DNA of 64,000 bases from Liopterus haemorrhoidalis (Eukaryota > Arthropoda > Insecta > Coleoptera > Dytiscidae): the NCBI GenBank assembly GCA_963971575.1, contig OZ020625.1:21690474-21754473 (forward strand). Reading direction: 5' to 3'. This document shows positions 40,421-52,200 of this stretch, one piece after another. How positions within the stretch are numbered: position 1 is the stretch's first letter; the number at the start of each line of letters is the position of its first letter. The notes below the pieces were generated by a model. It had not been told where the DNA came from, searched no databases, and saw nothing but the letters and a program-made list of their open reading frames with translations. Made by a program: the position numbers and the translations under genes.

Positions 40421-41449
40421 AAAATTTATGTGAAGTGTGAATTTTCACACATTTCTGGGTTTTGCAGGTATTCAGTAAGTGAATGATGATTATTTGGGAA
40501 GCCAAAACAAATTTTATGTCAAAATATTTTTTTATGAATTTTAATTCGAATGCCTAATACCTGTATTTAAGTTTCTAAATATGTGCAGTATTTTTTTTAT
40601 ATATATAGCAAGGTTCATTAAGATTTTGAAAATTGCGCCTATGGCTTCCATATCTTAATTCATAAGCCCCGCCTACTGATTTCGTCAAACATAGAATTAA
40701 ATTATAATTTCAACACTATCCACTGGTTATTAAATTTACGCTTTTAAAAATTAAATGCAATATTTACCAAAATATAACTAGAATTTTGACAAAATAATTT
40801 AAACAAAATAAAAATGCAAAAAAAAAAACAGAAAAATAAAATTAACAGGATTCGAACTATAGTTCGAACCAACTACGCCACTAGAGCTACTGAACTATTG
40901 TGTTACATACCGAATTAAATATTTAACAAATTTTAGTTAAAAACACAAAATATGCGTTATTTTCCGAAAACATAATATGATCAAAAATTCCTGTTGTACT
41001 ATTCCGGTTCACACCAATGTATATTACCTAGAATTTTTTCAGATTTTTAGTTTAAACCATCTGGGCTACAGGGTGTGGAACAAAAATTTTTTTGCACAAT
41101 TTTGGCAAAAATCGCATCAAAATAATTTATTTTGCAAAAATAAAATTTTGATCGTTAATGCACGTACTAAGGGCTTTCGTTTGATACCCTAGTCAGAATT
41201 TAAAAAAACATTTTTTTATATATCCCAAAAATATAAACAAAACACATATTTGTTTATATTTTCCGGGGGATATGTTTTTTAGATGTTTTAGTATTTTACC
41301 TATGTGTGGGTCAAAGAGTTGTATAAGCATGCCAAATTTCAACTCTCTAGGTTCAGCCGTTTGGCTACAATTTTTACCGAACAGACACACATACAGACAG
41401 ACGACAAAATGACGGTAAAAGGGTTTTTTGGTCATACCTACAAAACCCT
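40421..41449 (+). repeat. Rpt-A copy 5
   Basis: TTTATGTGAAGTGTGAATTT and the palindrome start it; ATACCTACAAAACCCT ends it. It directly follows the mariner tail. Confidence 0.75.
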
Positions 41450-41655
41450 AAAAATTAAATTTTCTCTATTTATAATAGTTATCAAAATAATTATTTAAAA
41501 AAAATATATGTGTGAGGGGCGCCTAATCTAATTTTGCATCGGGGCGCCAATTACCCTTGAGCCGGCCCTGCTTGCACAAGTTACTGGTGCAACCGGGCCA
41601 TTATTATCGCTACGCTCCTACCTCTAACCAAATCGTGCTCCGTCTACGTCATATA

Positions 41656-42966
41656 CAAGGTGTCTCAAAAGAAATTTTATATTTATTTAGCTTACTGCGT
41701 GAACGCAACGTATCCGAGGGGCGCGGGGGTTATGTCAATCGGTAGCCTGCCTCTTGGGAATTCAGTCGCTATGGAGCGTTTCTCGGGAGCAGACCGCGCG
41801 TTATGCGTGCGAGAGTTTTACAAAAACGGTGATTCGGCGACTGTAGCGCATAGAAAATTCTGCAGTATTCGAGGATTTCGCCACTTAAATGATGCGCCAA
41901 GCATTCCTCTCATTCGACATTGGGTTAAAAAGTTTGAAGAGAGTGGTACAATGCTGGATGAATCAAAATCCGGGCGACCTAGGTCATCAAGAACGGTTGA
42001 AAACGTGGAGAATGTTAATCAGTCTGTTCGTGACGACCCGAACCTTTCAATTCTGAAGCGCGCAAGTGCTTTAAATGTGCATAGATCATCATTACATCGC
42101 ATTATGCACAAAGACCTAAAGCTGCACCCCTACAAAATTTAATTGGTGCAAGAATTAAAGCCCCAAGATGCCAGTCAGAGGCTTAATTTCGTAAATCAGG
42201 TGATTGAGCGATTTTTTACGTTTACCAACATTTTGTTTTCGGATGAAGCTCATTTTCATCTTAATGGCCACGTAAATAAGCAGAAATGCCGCTGCTGGAG
42301 TGCAACGAATCCGAAACGCAAACATCAGAAACCCCTACATTCGCCTAAGGTGAACGTATGGGCTGCGATGTCGGCGCGAGGAATTATCGGCCCTTACTTT
42401 TTTGAAGACGAAAGGGGGCGTGCTGTTACAATGAATTCAGAGCGTTATGTGGAGATGTTAGACAACTTCTTGGTACCTGAACTGCAAAACTTTCCTGGCT
42501 ATAACCAAAGAACATGGTTACAACAGGACGGAGCAACTTCACACACGTCCAATATGTCTCTGCCACGTGTTCGTGAAATTTTCTCAGGCAAATTGATCTC
42601 CTGGAGAGGTGACATAAATTGGCCTCCACGCAGTCCAGATTTATCCCCTATGGACTTTTTCCTATGGGGTTATCTTAAATCTAAAGTTTACGCCAATAAA
42701 CCGACTTCACTGGCGCATTTGAAAGAAAATATCCGTCACGAAATGGCAGCCATCCCTGAGTCCACCTGCCGAGACGTCATAAGTAATTTTACTGTTCGAT
42801 TAAATGAGTGCCGAGAACGCGAGGGTCTACATTTAGACGATATTATTTTTAAGAAATAAATCCCCAAAAAGTGTATTTTAATAATTAATAAACATTTTTT
42901 CTATATACGGCTTACTTTTTTTTTTAATCGATCCACTAAATATAAAATTTCTTTTGAGACACCTTG
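41656..42966 (+). mobile_element. DD41D mariner-like element, copy E3 (1311 bp)
   Basis: TA at 41654-41655 and 42967-42968; same inverted ends as E1 and E2. It ends 280 bp upstream of the start of OBP gene 3. Confidence 0.92.
41732..42859 (+). pseudogene. DD41D transposase of E3 with one in-frame stop
   Basis: Colinear with the 375-aa proteins of E1 and E2. Codon 137, which is CAA (Gln) in E1 and E2, is TAA here (42140-42142), leaving a 136-residue N-terminal part and an open remainder (42143-42859). Other changes include Y188-region to C and F263 to L next to the second catalytic Asp. No other stop or frameshift is seen, so the element was lost recently. Confidence 0.88.
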
Positions 42967-43082
42967 TATTTTATTTTTGATTCATTTTTTTGGAGAACCT
43001 TGTTTCTTGCTTGTTCGTTGTTTGCCAATCGTTGTACGTCACTGAAAAAAATTTAAAAATTATAAAAAATTAAAAAGAATAA

Positions 43083-43134
43083 AATTTATCAAGCGATAAA
43101 CTCATAGTGCAAATAGTTTATCGTTTGATAAATT
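43083..43134. promoter_or_regulatory. 20-bp inverted repeat upstream of OBP gene 3
   Basis: AATTTATCAAGCGATAAACT at 43083-43102 and its complement (19 of 20 bases) at 43115-43134 are separated by 12 nt. Each arm holds GATAA-type cores. It lies 113-164 bp upstream of the start codon. This could be a transcription-factor palindrome or a tiny transposon relic. Confidence 0.45.
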
Positions 43135-43246
43135 AGAATAACTAAAAAAGAAGAAAATATATATTTTTAAAATACTTGTAAAAATATTGCAAACTATTTG
43201 GATTAAATACCAGTATAGTGACAACAGTGTTAAGAAAGATTTGAAA

Positions 43247-46200
43247 ATGTTTGCGAAGTACACAATTATATGTTTACTCTCAATTGGTTTGGTGAGTAGT
43301 AACTTCTCTAACCAGACACGATCAATTATGCGACGACGAATTGGCAATGGTTAATTGAGAGACGAGTAATTGGTTTACACCAGGGTTCGGCAACCTGCGG
43401 CTCTTTTAGAAAATATTGTGGCTCTTTGAAAATTGGCTAGTTTTTATTTTAATATAATTTATTTTTTAATTTTCAACTTTCTGCCTGTACTATACAGGTT
43501 TTGTATTGTTCAGGATGTTTTACGGCGCAATTCACGCCTGGCAATTCCCCGAGTTGCTGCATATTCCCTTTTAAAAGCAGTAATATCTGATGAATGATAT
43601 ACGTGCAGAAACATTTTTACATTTTATTAATTTTCAAAAACATGAGGACAATAACAACGTTATTAATGCAATTTTTTTTGTACAAACTATTATTAACATG
43701 CAAGAAGATTTTGAAGAAAGATTTAAAGAGGTTAGAAAATATAAAGCTACACTAGCTCTTTTGACAAAACCAATTGAAGCAGATATGCAGCAGTTACATT
43801 TATCACCATTCCCATTGATTAATCAGGTACAATTTGAACTTCAATTATTGGGTTTGAAATCCAAAGATTTATGGAATAATATATTCTTAAAACTTAATTC
43901 TGAACTGAAAAGTTTAGAAACAGAAAAGTTCATTTAATCCAGCATAAGTGGACCGAAATTCACAATCTTCAAGATGTAGATAAAGTTGTTTTCGAAGATT
44001 GAAATCTTCTTCCAGAATCGTTCAATCATTTAAAAAATTATGCTTTTGAACTACTGACAATTTTCGGATCCACACATTACTGTACAAGTCTTTTCACATA
44101 TGAAATTAATAGTCAGTTAAGAAGTAATCTTACTGACTTGAAACTTGAGTGCTGCCTTAAGTTAAAGATTACTGAATATTCACCAAATATTGAAGTCTTA
44201 TCGAACACTATGCCAGTAGCAATCATCCCAGTCAAAAAAATATTATATTGTAATATAATGCCAAGTGCAATAGGTACCACAAATATTAATTTATTTATAC
44301 ATTATATATTAATAACAATTTTTATGTTTTTTTCTTAAGAGCGTAATGTACCTAGGTTACGCGCAACGGAAACGTGAATTTGGAAGAGCCAAAGAATTTG
44401 AACCAAATGTTGCCAAAAGATAAAGATTGGCCCCGTGGGATTTCAGAGTTTAAATTTGGTTTTATTTTTAATTTTCAGTTATAAAATGTAAATCAAAAAC
44501 AATTGCAAATTCCATAGCTGAAATCCTATAGATTGAACTTTGATTGATCTTTAAAATGAGCCATTGTTTATGAAAATTAATTAATATTTAGCACCAATTC
44601 TTTGGCCCACACCGAAACACTAGCATATATTTTTTAGTGGCTCTTCCATGTTGTTGTTTTTGTTTTCAATATAAATTTGGCTCTTTGTCACTGAAAGGTT
44701 GCCGACACTTGGTCTACACACGTCTGGGTGATGAAAATAATTAACGCTCTAGTACAGAGGTTCTTAAACTTATGTATTCCGAGGACCCCCTATTGAAAAA
44801 CATTTTATTTTGCGGACCCCATCCCAACCCTAGGCATTTTACGTCGTTCTTGAGACTTGATTTCTGGCTCAATAATCTCATAGGCACTACGTTGTAATAA
44901 ATATTGGTAAAAATGTATCGCTGGTTATTTTTATAAATGGTTTTGTGCATTTATAGAGGAACATTTTTGTTAGCATATAGAATAAAAAACTTAAAATTAA
45001 TAAAAATAGTAGTAAAAATAATTTAAAAAAATCAGCTGTGGCCACCACAGGACCGACCGCCGTCATAAAGTAATTGTATAAAATACATTCTAGCAGCAGA
45101 GTAGAAAAAACTTGGCCTAATATTTTCTAACAGCGATATTATTTATCATGATCATGGAAACGGTACCTATAATTATGAAAAAATTGAGAATTTGAATAAA
45201 ATTTACAAAAAATTTTCGAAATTTTTCATTTTATCAAAAAACGTCTCAAATAAAAGTTATTAGTTATTGCATTTATAGCAACTTTTGTTCAATAATTTTT
45301 TTCTAAATATTTTTCAGTTGCTAAATATTCGCAAAAATCTTAAAATAGACACGAGTAAACTCCCATTTCTAGTCAACCGATTTTTACCAAAAGTTGATCA
45401 ACTCGTGGCATTGACGTCAAAAGCTTAAATATGCAGTTTCATAAAAATCCTTTTAGCCGAATTTGCTCTGCACGTGTACACAGACAGACGGACAGCAGAC
45501 GGACATACGTACAGACAGACAGACGGACAGATAGACCGACAGACATCATGCTAAATATAGTCAAAACGTTATGTAGGGACCTCAATTCGTGGAGATCTAT
45601 CGAAATCTCGAAATGTCAAAATCGGTATGATCACAATACCTCCCTTATATATGTTGACGGTCGGTAAAAGTTACAAATTATAATACCTTAAACCCATACA
45701 AACAATTCTTGGTCAAATATTGGTCAAAACAGATCTTATTATAATATGTTTTCTGTAAATATTATGCAGTTGATTAAAAATGATTAAATTTTTATTAATT
45801 ATTGTTTAGTTATGTCAATAACAAGTTAGATAACAACAAATACAAAAAGTCTTGACCATGTAGGATTTTTATTAAAAGTTGGGGGATGTCAAAAATGTTT
45901 CGCGGACCACCAGTTTAAGAACCGCTGCTCTAGACCATTTTATATCTTTGAACCTAATTTTTGTACATTATTCAACAAAACTCAAATTGTTAATAATTTA
46001 TTTTAGGGCCAAACTATTTGGTGTCAGCTCAATGATGCACAGGTTAAAACGTTTTTAAATGACTGTGTCAAGTCTACAGGTGCCACAGAAGGTAAATATA
46101 ATACTATTGTCGGATTGATAGTTAGATTGATAAGGTTATGATCATTATAATTAATACTATGTTCCGTAACTGCACACCTAACTACCGCGGTCGCGGTTAC

Positions 46201-49200
46201 GGTAAAGTCGTGGTAAGTTGTCGTTACCTGAAAACGCGTTTTAGTTACGAAACGGTAGTCACACCTCACAGTTGATAAAAAAAACAACTGAACTGTCATT
46301 TTATGGACGTTATAGGTTATAGATATTCTCTTACAAACTTATTAATAAAAATATTTGTTTTATTAGTACTTGTTTACAATGGCACATTATATATAAGCTG
46401 TTCACTTTTGTAAGAACACACTATGGTCTATTTCAAAGTAGAAAAATGTGTGTAAGAAGATAGGAGCTGTTTGTCCTTGCTTCGGATTGGTTTAGATCGT
46501 CATCCCTATTACACTGTAAAAATATTGTTTTTAGTCCAAGTTGACAGATGTTCAGTGTCGTACATTGGAAATATATATTATTTATATTATTTAATTTTTC
46601 TCATATATTTTGTTATTATTTACATATTTAGACTTTTATTTATATTCTTGGCGTAGATTTTATGAAGAAAATTCTCCATGTAACTTGTTTTTACGCAGTT
46701 ATATATTTTTTAGGTTATCTGACATATAAATATTTTTTGACACTTGATAATTAACAGATCAAGAGAGAGGACTAATGTGAGGCCAAAAGACAGCCCAGCT
46801 GATTGTGCCCAAAGAAGAAGTTATTGATATAATTTTTAGACCTTCATATATACATATATTTTTTAATTTTATTTACAATAATTATTTAAATAAGAAACTT
46901 TAGCTCTGAAGTTATATTGTTTGTTTTATTGCTTTGTTTAAACTCTTTTAGCCAAATCTCTCTTTTTATATAATATACATAATTTTTAAAATTAATATTT
47001 TTTTAACTTTTTCAAATTTCACATTAAACTGAATTTATGTCGTATAAATAACATAAGTGTATTATCCGCCTTGTTTATTTCAATATCTTATTAACCTTTT
47101 TTATATTAAAAAAAAAAAAAATCACTTGCTATAGACGGTTCACTTTTGTAAGAACAAACTAAGAGGGAATTTTGTTTTCAATAGTTTGCACCTTTGAAGC
47201 TGTATGTCATGTTGGTATTAAAAAATATCACTTTTTTAAAATGTCGCTACATTTGACATATGTCATAATGAAAAATGATATCTTAATTATACTGATCATA
47301 ACCTTATCAACCTAAAGTCGGTTTTACAGCGTAAGGAATATTTTTAATTGACATTTAAAGTCAGTAACACACCATAAAAGTAACCAAAATAACCAGATCT
47401 AGTGTGTTCTTACAAAAGTGAACAACTTATAACCCAGTTGCTACGCCCATGCCCTAGTTGTAACTTATTTTAAATTTCCGGCTATACTGTATTTGATCAG
47501 TGTAAATCGTACTCGGTTCGCAGCGCTACAGTCTGTTTCAAACGCTTAGGCGGAACTAAATGGGAATTTCGTTCTTTTAAGTTGTCACGACAAGGGACCT
47601 TTCTTGGGTTATTTCATTTTTTACGTTGGAATGTCAAAATTTAAAATTACAACAATGAAACCATGGAAACGAATGACCTATGTCAAAATTTAATTATTTT
47701 TTTATATATTTTAATGACAAAAAAATAAATAAATGGGAAATTTGTATTAAGAATTACACAAAAAATCAAAATATAAAGAAAATGACATTTTAAAATGATA
47801 TTAACCTTAACCAAAAATGTTTATTGTAAGTATAATTTACAAAGCTTAAACAAAACGGCCGAAAAGCACGATTTAAGCGATGAAAGTAACTAAATTGCTA
47901 AATCTAGTTCCGCCTAAGCGTTTGAAACAGACTGTATCTACTTTTTTCTACTTTGAAATAGACCTACTGATCTTTTGTGGGTGGTTCTTCATATCCACTC
48001 TTGTAACTGTAAAGTTGCGTAATACTGCAGTTGCTACTATACCAATTATAATCTTATTGCTCAAATTCGAAGCGAATATTAGAATCATTAAACATGGTAT
48101 TGTAAAGCGTGGATCCCATCTAACGTTGAATATAAAATATCCTTCTTTACACCGTTTACTTCAGCCTTTTTTTCACAGAAGAAAGCAGTTTCACTAACAT
48201 TTCATCCCAGGCTGCAACCACTCATGGATAGCGGGCAATTTCGTAAAATATTCGTTGAAATTTGTGTATTTAATTTTCCGTACAAGACATACAAATGATA
48301 TCAGACATAAGCTGGATATTGCACGAGATAATTTTTTCATATTTTTTCTCACCGTCGACTGGTGCACTGTTATTTTGGAGTTAAGGCATTATTTCTACAA
48401 CTAATAAAATTCAAACAAATTATATTTTTTCAAGTCTATTTTACAATTTATTGTTCCAAGAAATCATTTAATTTCTAACTTTTTGACAGTGACAGCACTT
48501 ATTTGTTACTTATTCGCTACTTTGACTACCGAATAACTTATCTGCCAGTTTGCATAGTTTATTCGTAGGAATAACTTTATCTGAAGGTGGAAAGACGCTT
48601 TATTGTTTTTATCTGTCAGATAACGTTACCAGCCACTTTATCTGAAGGTGGAAAGACCGGCCCTAAAGGAATTTGCTAATTGATTATCTTTTGATCTAGT
48701 CGAATAATTATGTTCTGCATAATTTATAATGTTGGATTTTTAATAATATGTGTAAGAATTGCAATAATATATCAGCACCTCAGAGGTAACTTGTATTAAG
48801 TCACAAATGATAAACAGCTCAGAAAAGACGATTTAAGATTGTTTACTTCCTTGCGTTGATCGACTTGATACAGTTTTAAAGCAACGTATATTGAAACTGG
48901 CTAGAGCTATAGTTCCAAATTATTTTCCAATCGACGGACTATAAAGTATTAAGTCACTTGACACTAAAATGTCATTTCTGATAAAAATGTGACTTGAAAG
49001 AGTTTACCTCTAAGGTGCTGATATAGTTGATTTAAACTAAATATTTGAGCGTCGGAGAACAGCAACGTCGACGGAATCAATTTGGATTCGAATGTTATTA
49101 TATTAGTTTCCTAGTTTAATATCCAGACCTTTTAAGATAAATAATACTTTGTATACAAGGCTAATATATTAAAATTGTATTTTCAGATGATAGGAATGAG

Positions 49201-52200
49201 TTTATTGACCGATTCGATAGGCCCCAAATGGCAAAAAATATGTCTAGGACCGCTCAATGTCTTGGTTCTTGCTGGCTACAGAAAGCTCAAATAGTAAATA
49301 GCTAAGTAATCTATGTAGTATCATCTATCATGGGCGCTCACAGAATTATTTGCGAAGGGGGTAAAATATGAAAGCATATAATAATAATAATATATTTATT
49401 GAACGGCTCAAGAGCCAAAAGAAATGCATACCATGTCTACAAGTATGAAATGCAGATATTTGTATTAAGAATAACACAAAAAATCAAAATATAAAGAAAA
49501 TGACATTTTAAAATGATATTAACCTTAACCAAAAAATGTTTGTTGCAAGTATGATTTAAAAGGTTAAAGAAAACGGCTGAAAAGCATGATTTAAACGATG
49601 AAAGTAACTAGATTGCAAAATCTAGTTCCGCTTAACCGTTTGGAACAGACTTTAATTTAGCTAGCTCTCTGATTGGTCTATGTATTTTGGTGGGGGAGAC
49701 AATTTCTTTCTCATTTCTCAAGCAAAGCTTGAATTTTGAATTAGTTGCTATTAGATACTAACAACGTTTATTTATTTATAATTCGTTCGAAATGCGCTGT
49801 TGCCAAATATAATTTAGACATATTTTTTTGTAAATGATGTTTTTGATTTTTTTGTCGATTAAAAATTAAATTATTGTTAAATATTAACTAATTCATAAAT
49901 ATTGTCAATAGATACATCATTTCGACTATTAATATACTGGGGTGTGACACACCCCATTTGGTCAAGCTTGGGTTAAGCTTACTTTGAGTCTTTCGGCTTC
50001 TGCTGTCCTAGACTAACTAAACCCAACTAATTACCTTGTTTTTAGGTGCACAGTACTTTTCTTTCCTTCACATTAGCCCAATTAAAATTGTGTATCATTG
50101 ATCATGCGTTTATAACATGGTGGTGTAGCCAATTCATTGTCCAACTGAATTATTATTATTTTTTAAAATATCCATACAATGGATGATAACAAAAAAAAGT
50201 AGAAGTAAATAATATTATATTAAATTTAAACTACATTTATATATTAAAACTATAATCACAATAGAAATTAAATATTACTTTCTTCTATATTTTTTATAAA
50301 CTAATCTAATAAATTGATATTAAATTTAAATTATTAAAATTGATATATTTTACTATTGCCAACACTGCACGCATGCGCAATAAGGTGGGTTTGCTAAAGT
50401 AGAATAGTACCTTTTATTAAACAAACTTTAGAAAGTACCGACCACTACTTAAATAGAAATTGAAGGCGTTTGCGATCATTGGGAAATTGTTATAAATGAC
50501 TTTTTAGGGTTTTGTAGGTATGACCAAAACACCCTTATACCGTCATTTTGTCGTCTGTCTGTCTGTCTGTCTGTTCGGTAAAAATTGTAGCCAAACAGCT
50601 AAACCTAGAGAGTTGAAATTTGGCATGCTTATACAACTCTTTGACCCGCACATAGGAAAAATATTAAAACATCTAAAAAACATATCCCCCTAAAAATATA
50701 AACAAATATGTGCTCATCGAAAAAATATTTTTTTTAAATTCTGAGTAGGGTATCAAATGAAAGCCCTTAGTACGTGGATTAACGATCAAAATTTTATTTT
50801 TGCAAAATTGTGCAAAAAAAATATTTGTCCCACACCCTGTAGCCCAGATGGTTTAAACTAAAAATCTGAAAAAATTCTAAGTAATGTACATTAGTGTGAA
50901 CCGGAATAATACAACAGAAATTTTTGATCAGATTATGTTTTCGGAAAATAACGCATTTTTTGTGTTTTTTTTGTACAAAAGTTATAGTTATGTAACACAC
51001 TATACTAGAAGGCGTATCCTAATATAATGGTTAACTTGCTCGCTTGCTGCACAGCAAACTAGGGTACTCTCTTGGGCAGAGGAGACAATTTTATTTTATT
51101 TATTTTTTTTCATTTTTATTTTGTTTAAATTATTTTGTCAAAATTCTAGTTATATTTTGACAAATGTGGCATTTAATTTTTAAGAACGTAAATTTAATAA
51201 CCAGTTGGAATTGTTCGAATTATATTTTCATTTATGTGTCATGTATACGAATCCAGAGGGGCGGAGCATATGACTTAAAACAACCAATGGAAGCCATATG
51301 CGCATTTTTAAAAATCATAATGAACCTTGCTATATAAAAAAAATATTGCACATATTTAGAAACCTAAATAATGAAATTAGGTATTCGAATTAAAATTAAC
51401 AAAAAAATATTTTAACATAAAATTTGTTTTTAAAGTTCTTAGATTAACAGACGATAAATTATTTAAAAAATATCGTTCATTTTGCCGTGATTACTACAAA
51501 GCAAAATTTGTCCTACACACTTATCATGCCGCCTTTACTTATTATATACCTGTGAAACCCTGCAATGTGTGAAAATTCACATTTCACATCATTTTTTTTT
51601 AGGTTATCACTTGAAATTTAGAAGTGAGAACCTTATTCATAATTTTGTCTTCCGGGCCCCCTCCAAAAAATTCCTGGGTGCGCCACTGGCAGAGAGTGTT
51701 GAGACATACTATTCGAAGCGCACAAAAATGCATCGATAACAGTAGAGAATTATTTGAACACATACTGTAATACAGTTATTTTATTTTCGTTAATTGTTAA
51801 ACTATTTCGGTTCCCATCAATGTTCATTATGGAGATTTTTTCAGATTTTTAGATCAACCCCTCTGAGAGATAGGGTAGGGGACAAAAGTTTTTTGACATA
51901 TTTTTGGCAAAAATACTATACAAAAAAACTTATTTTTCAAAAATTTAAATTTGCTTTTTATCCACGGGACAGGGCTCGTAGCCCTGTCCACTATCAGTTG
52001 GCCCAGCTACGAAATTTTTACTTATTGGTGTTCAATTAACAGAATGCGAATAGCTTATGAGATCTAGGTAATATTTTATTTTCAATTAAACATTTTAGAG
52101 ATTTACGATTAATATTTACAACTATTAAAGTAAATTAATAAGAAAAAAATAATATTTCTATTGGAAAGCCATTAACTTGGAAACCTATTTCAGAAGTTAC

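Larger units (their letters stand above)
46421..47964. mobile_element. MITE family G copy 2, interrupted by two smaller MITEs
   Basis: CTATGGTCTATTTCAAAGTA at 46421 and TACTTTGAAATAGACC ending at 47964 are its ends. The body is the reverse of 23991-24816. Insertions at 47132-47429 and 47529-47934 explain the extra length. Confidence 0.8.
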
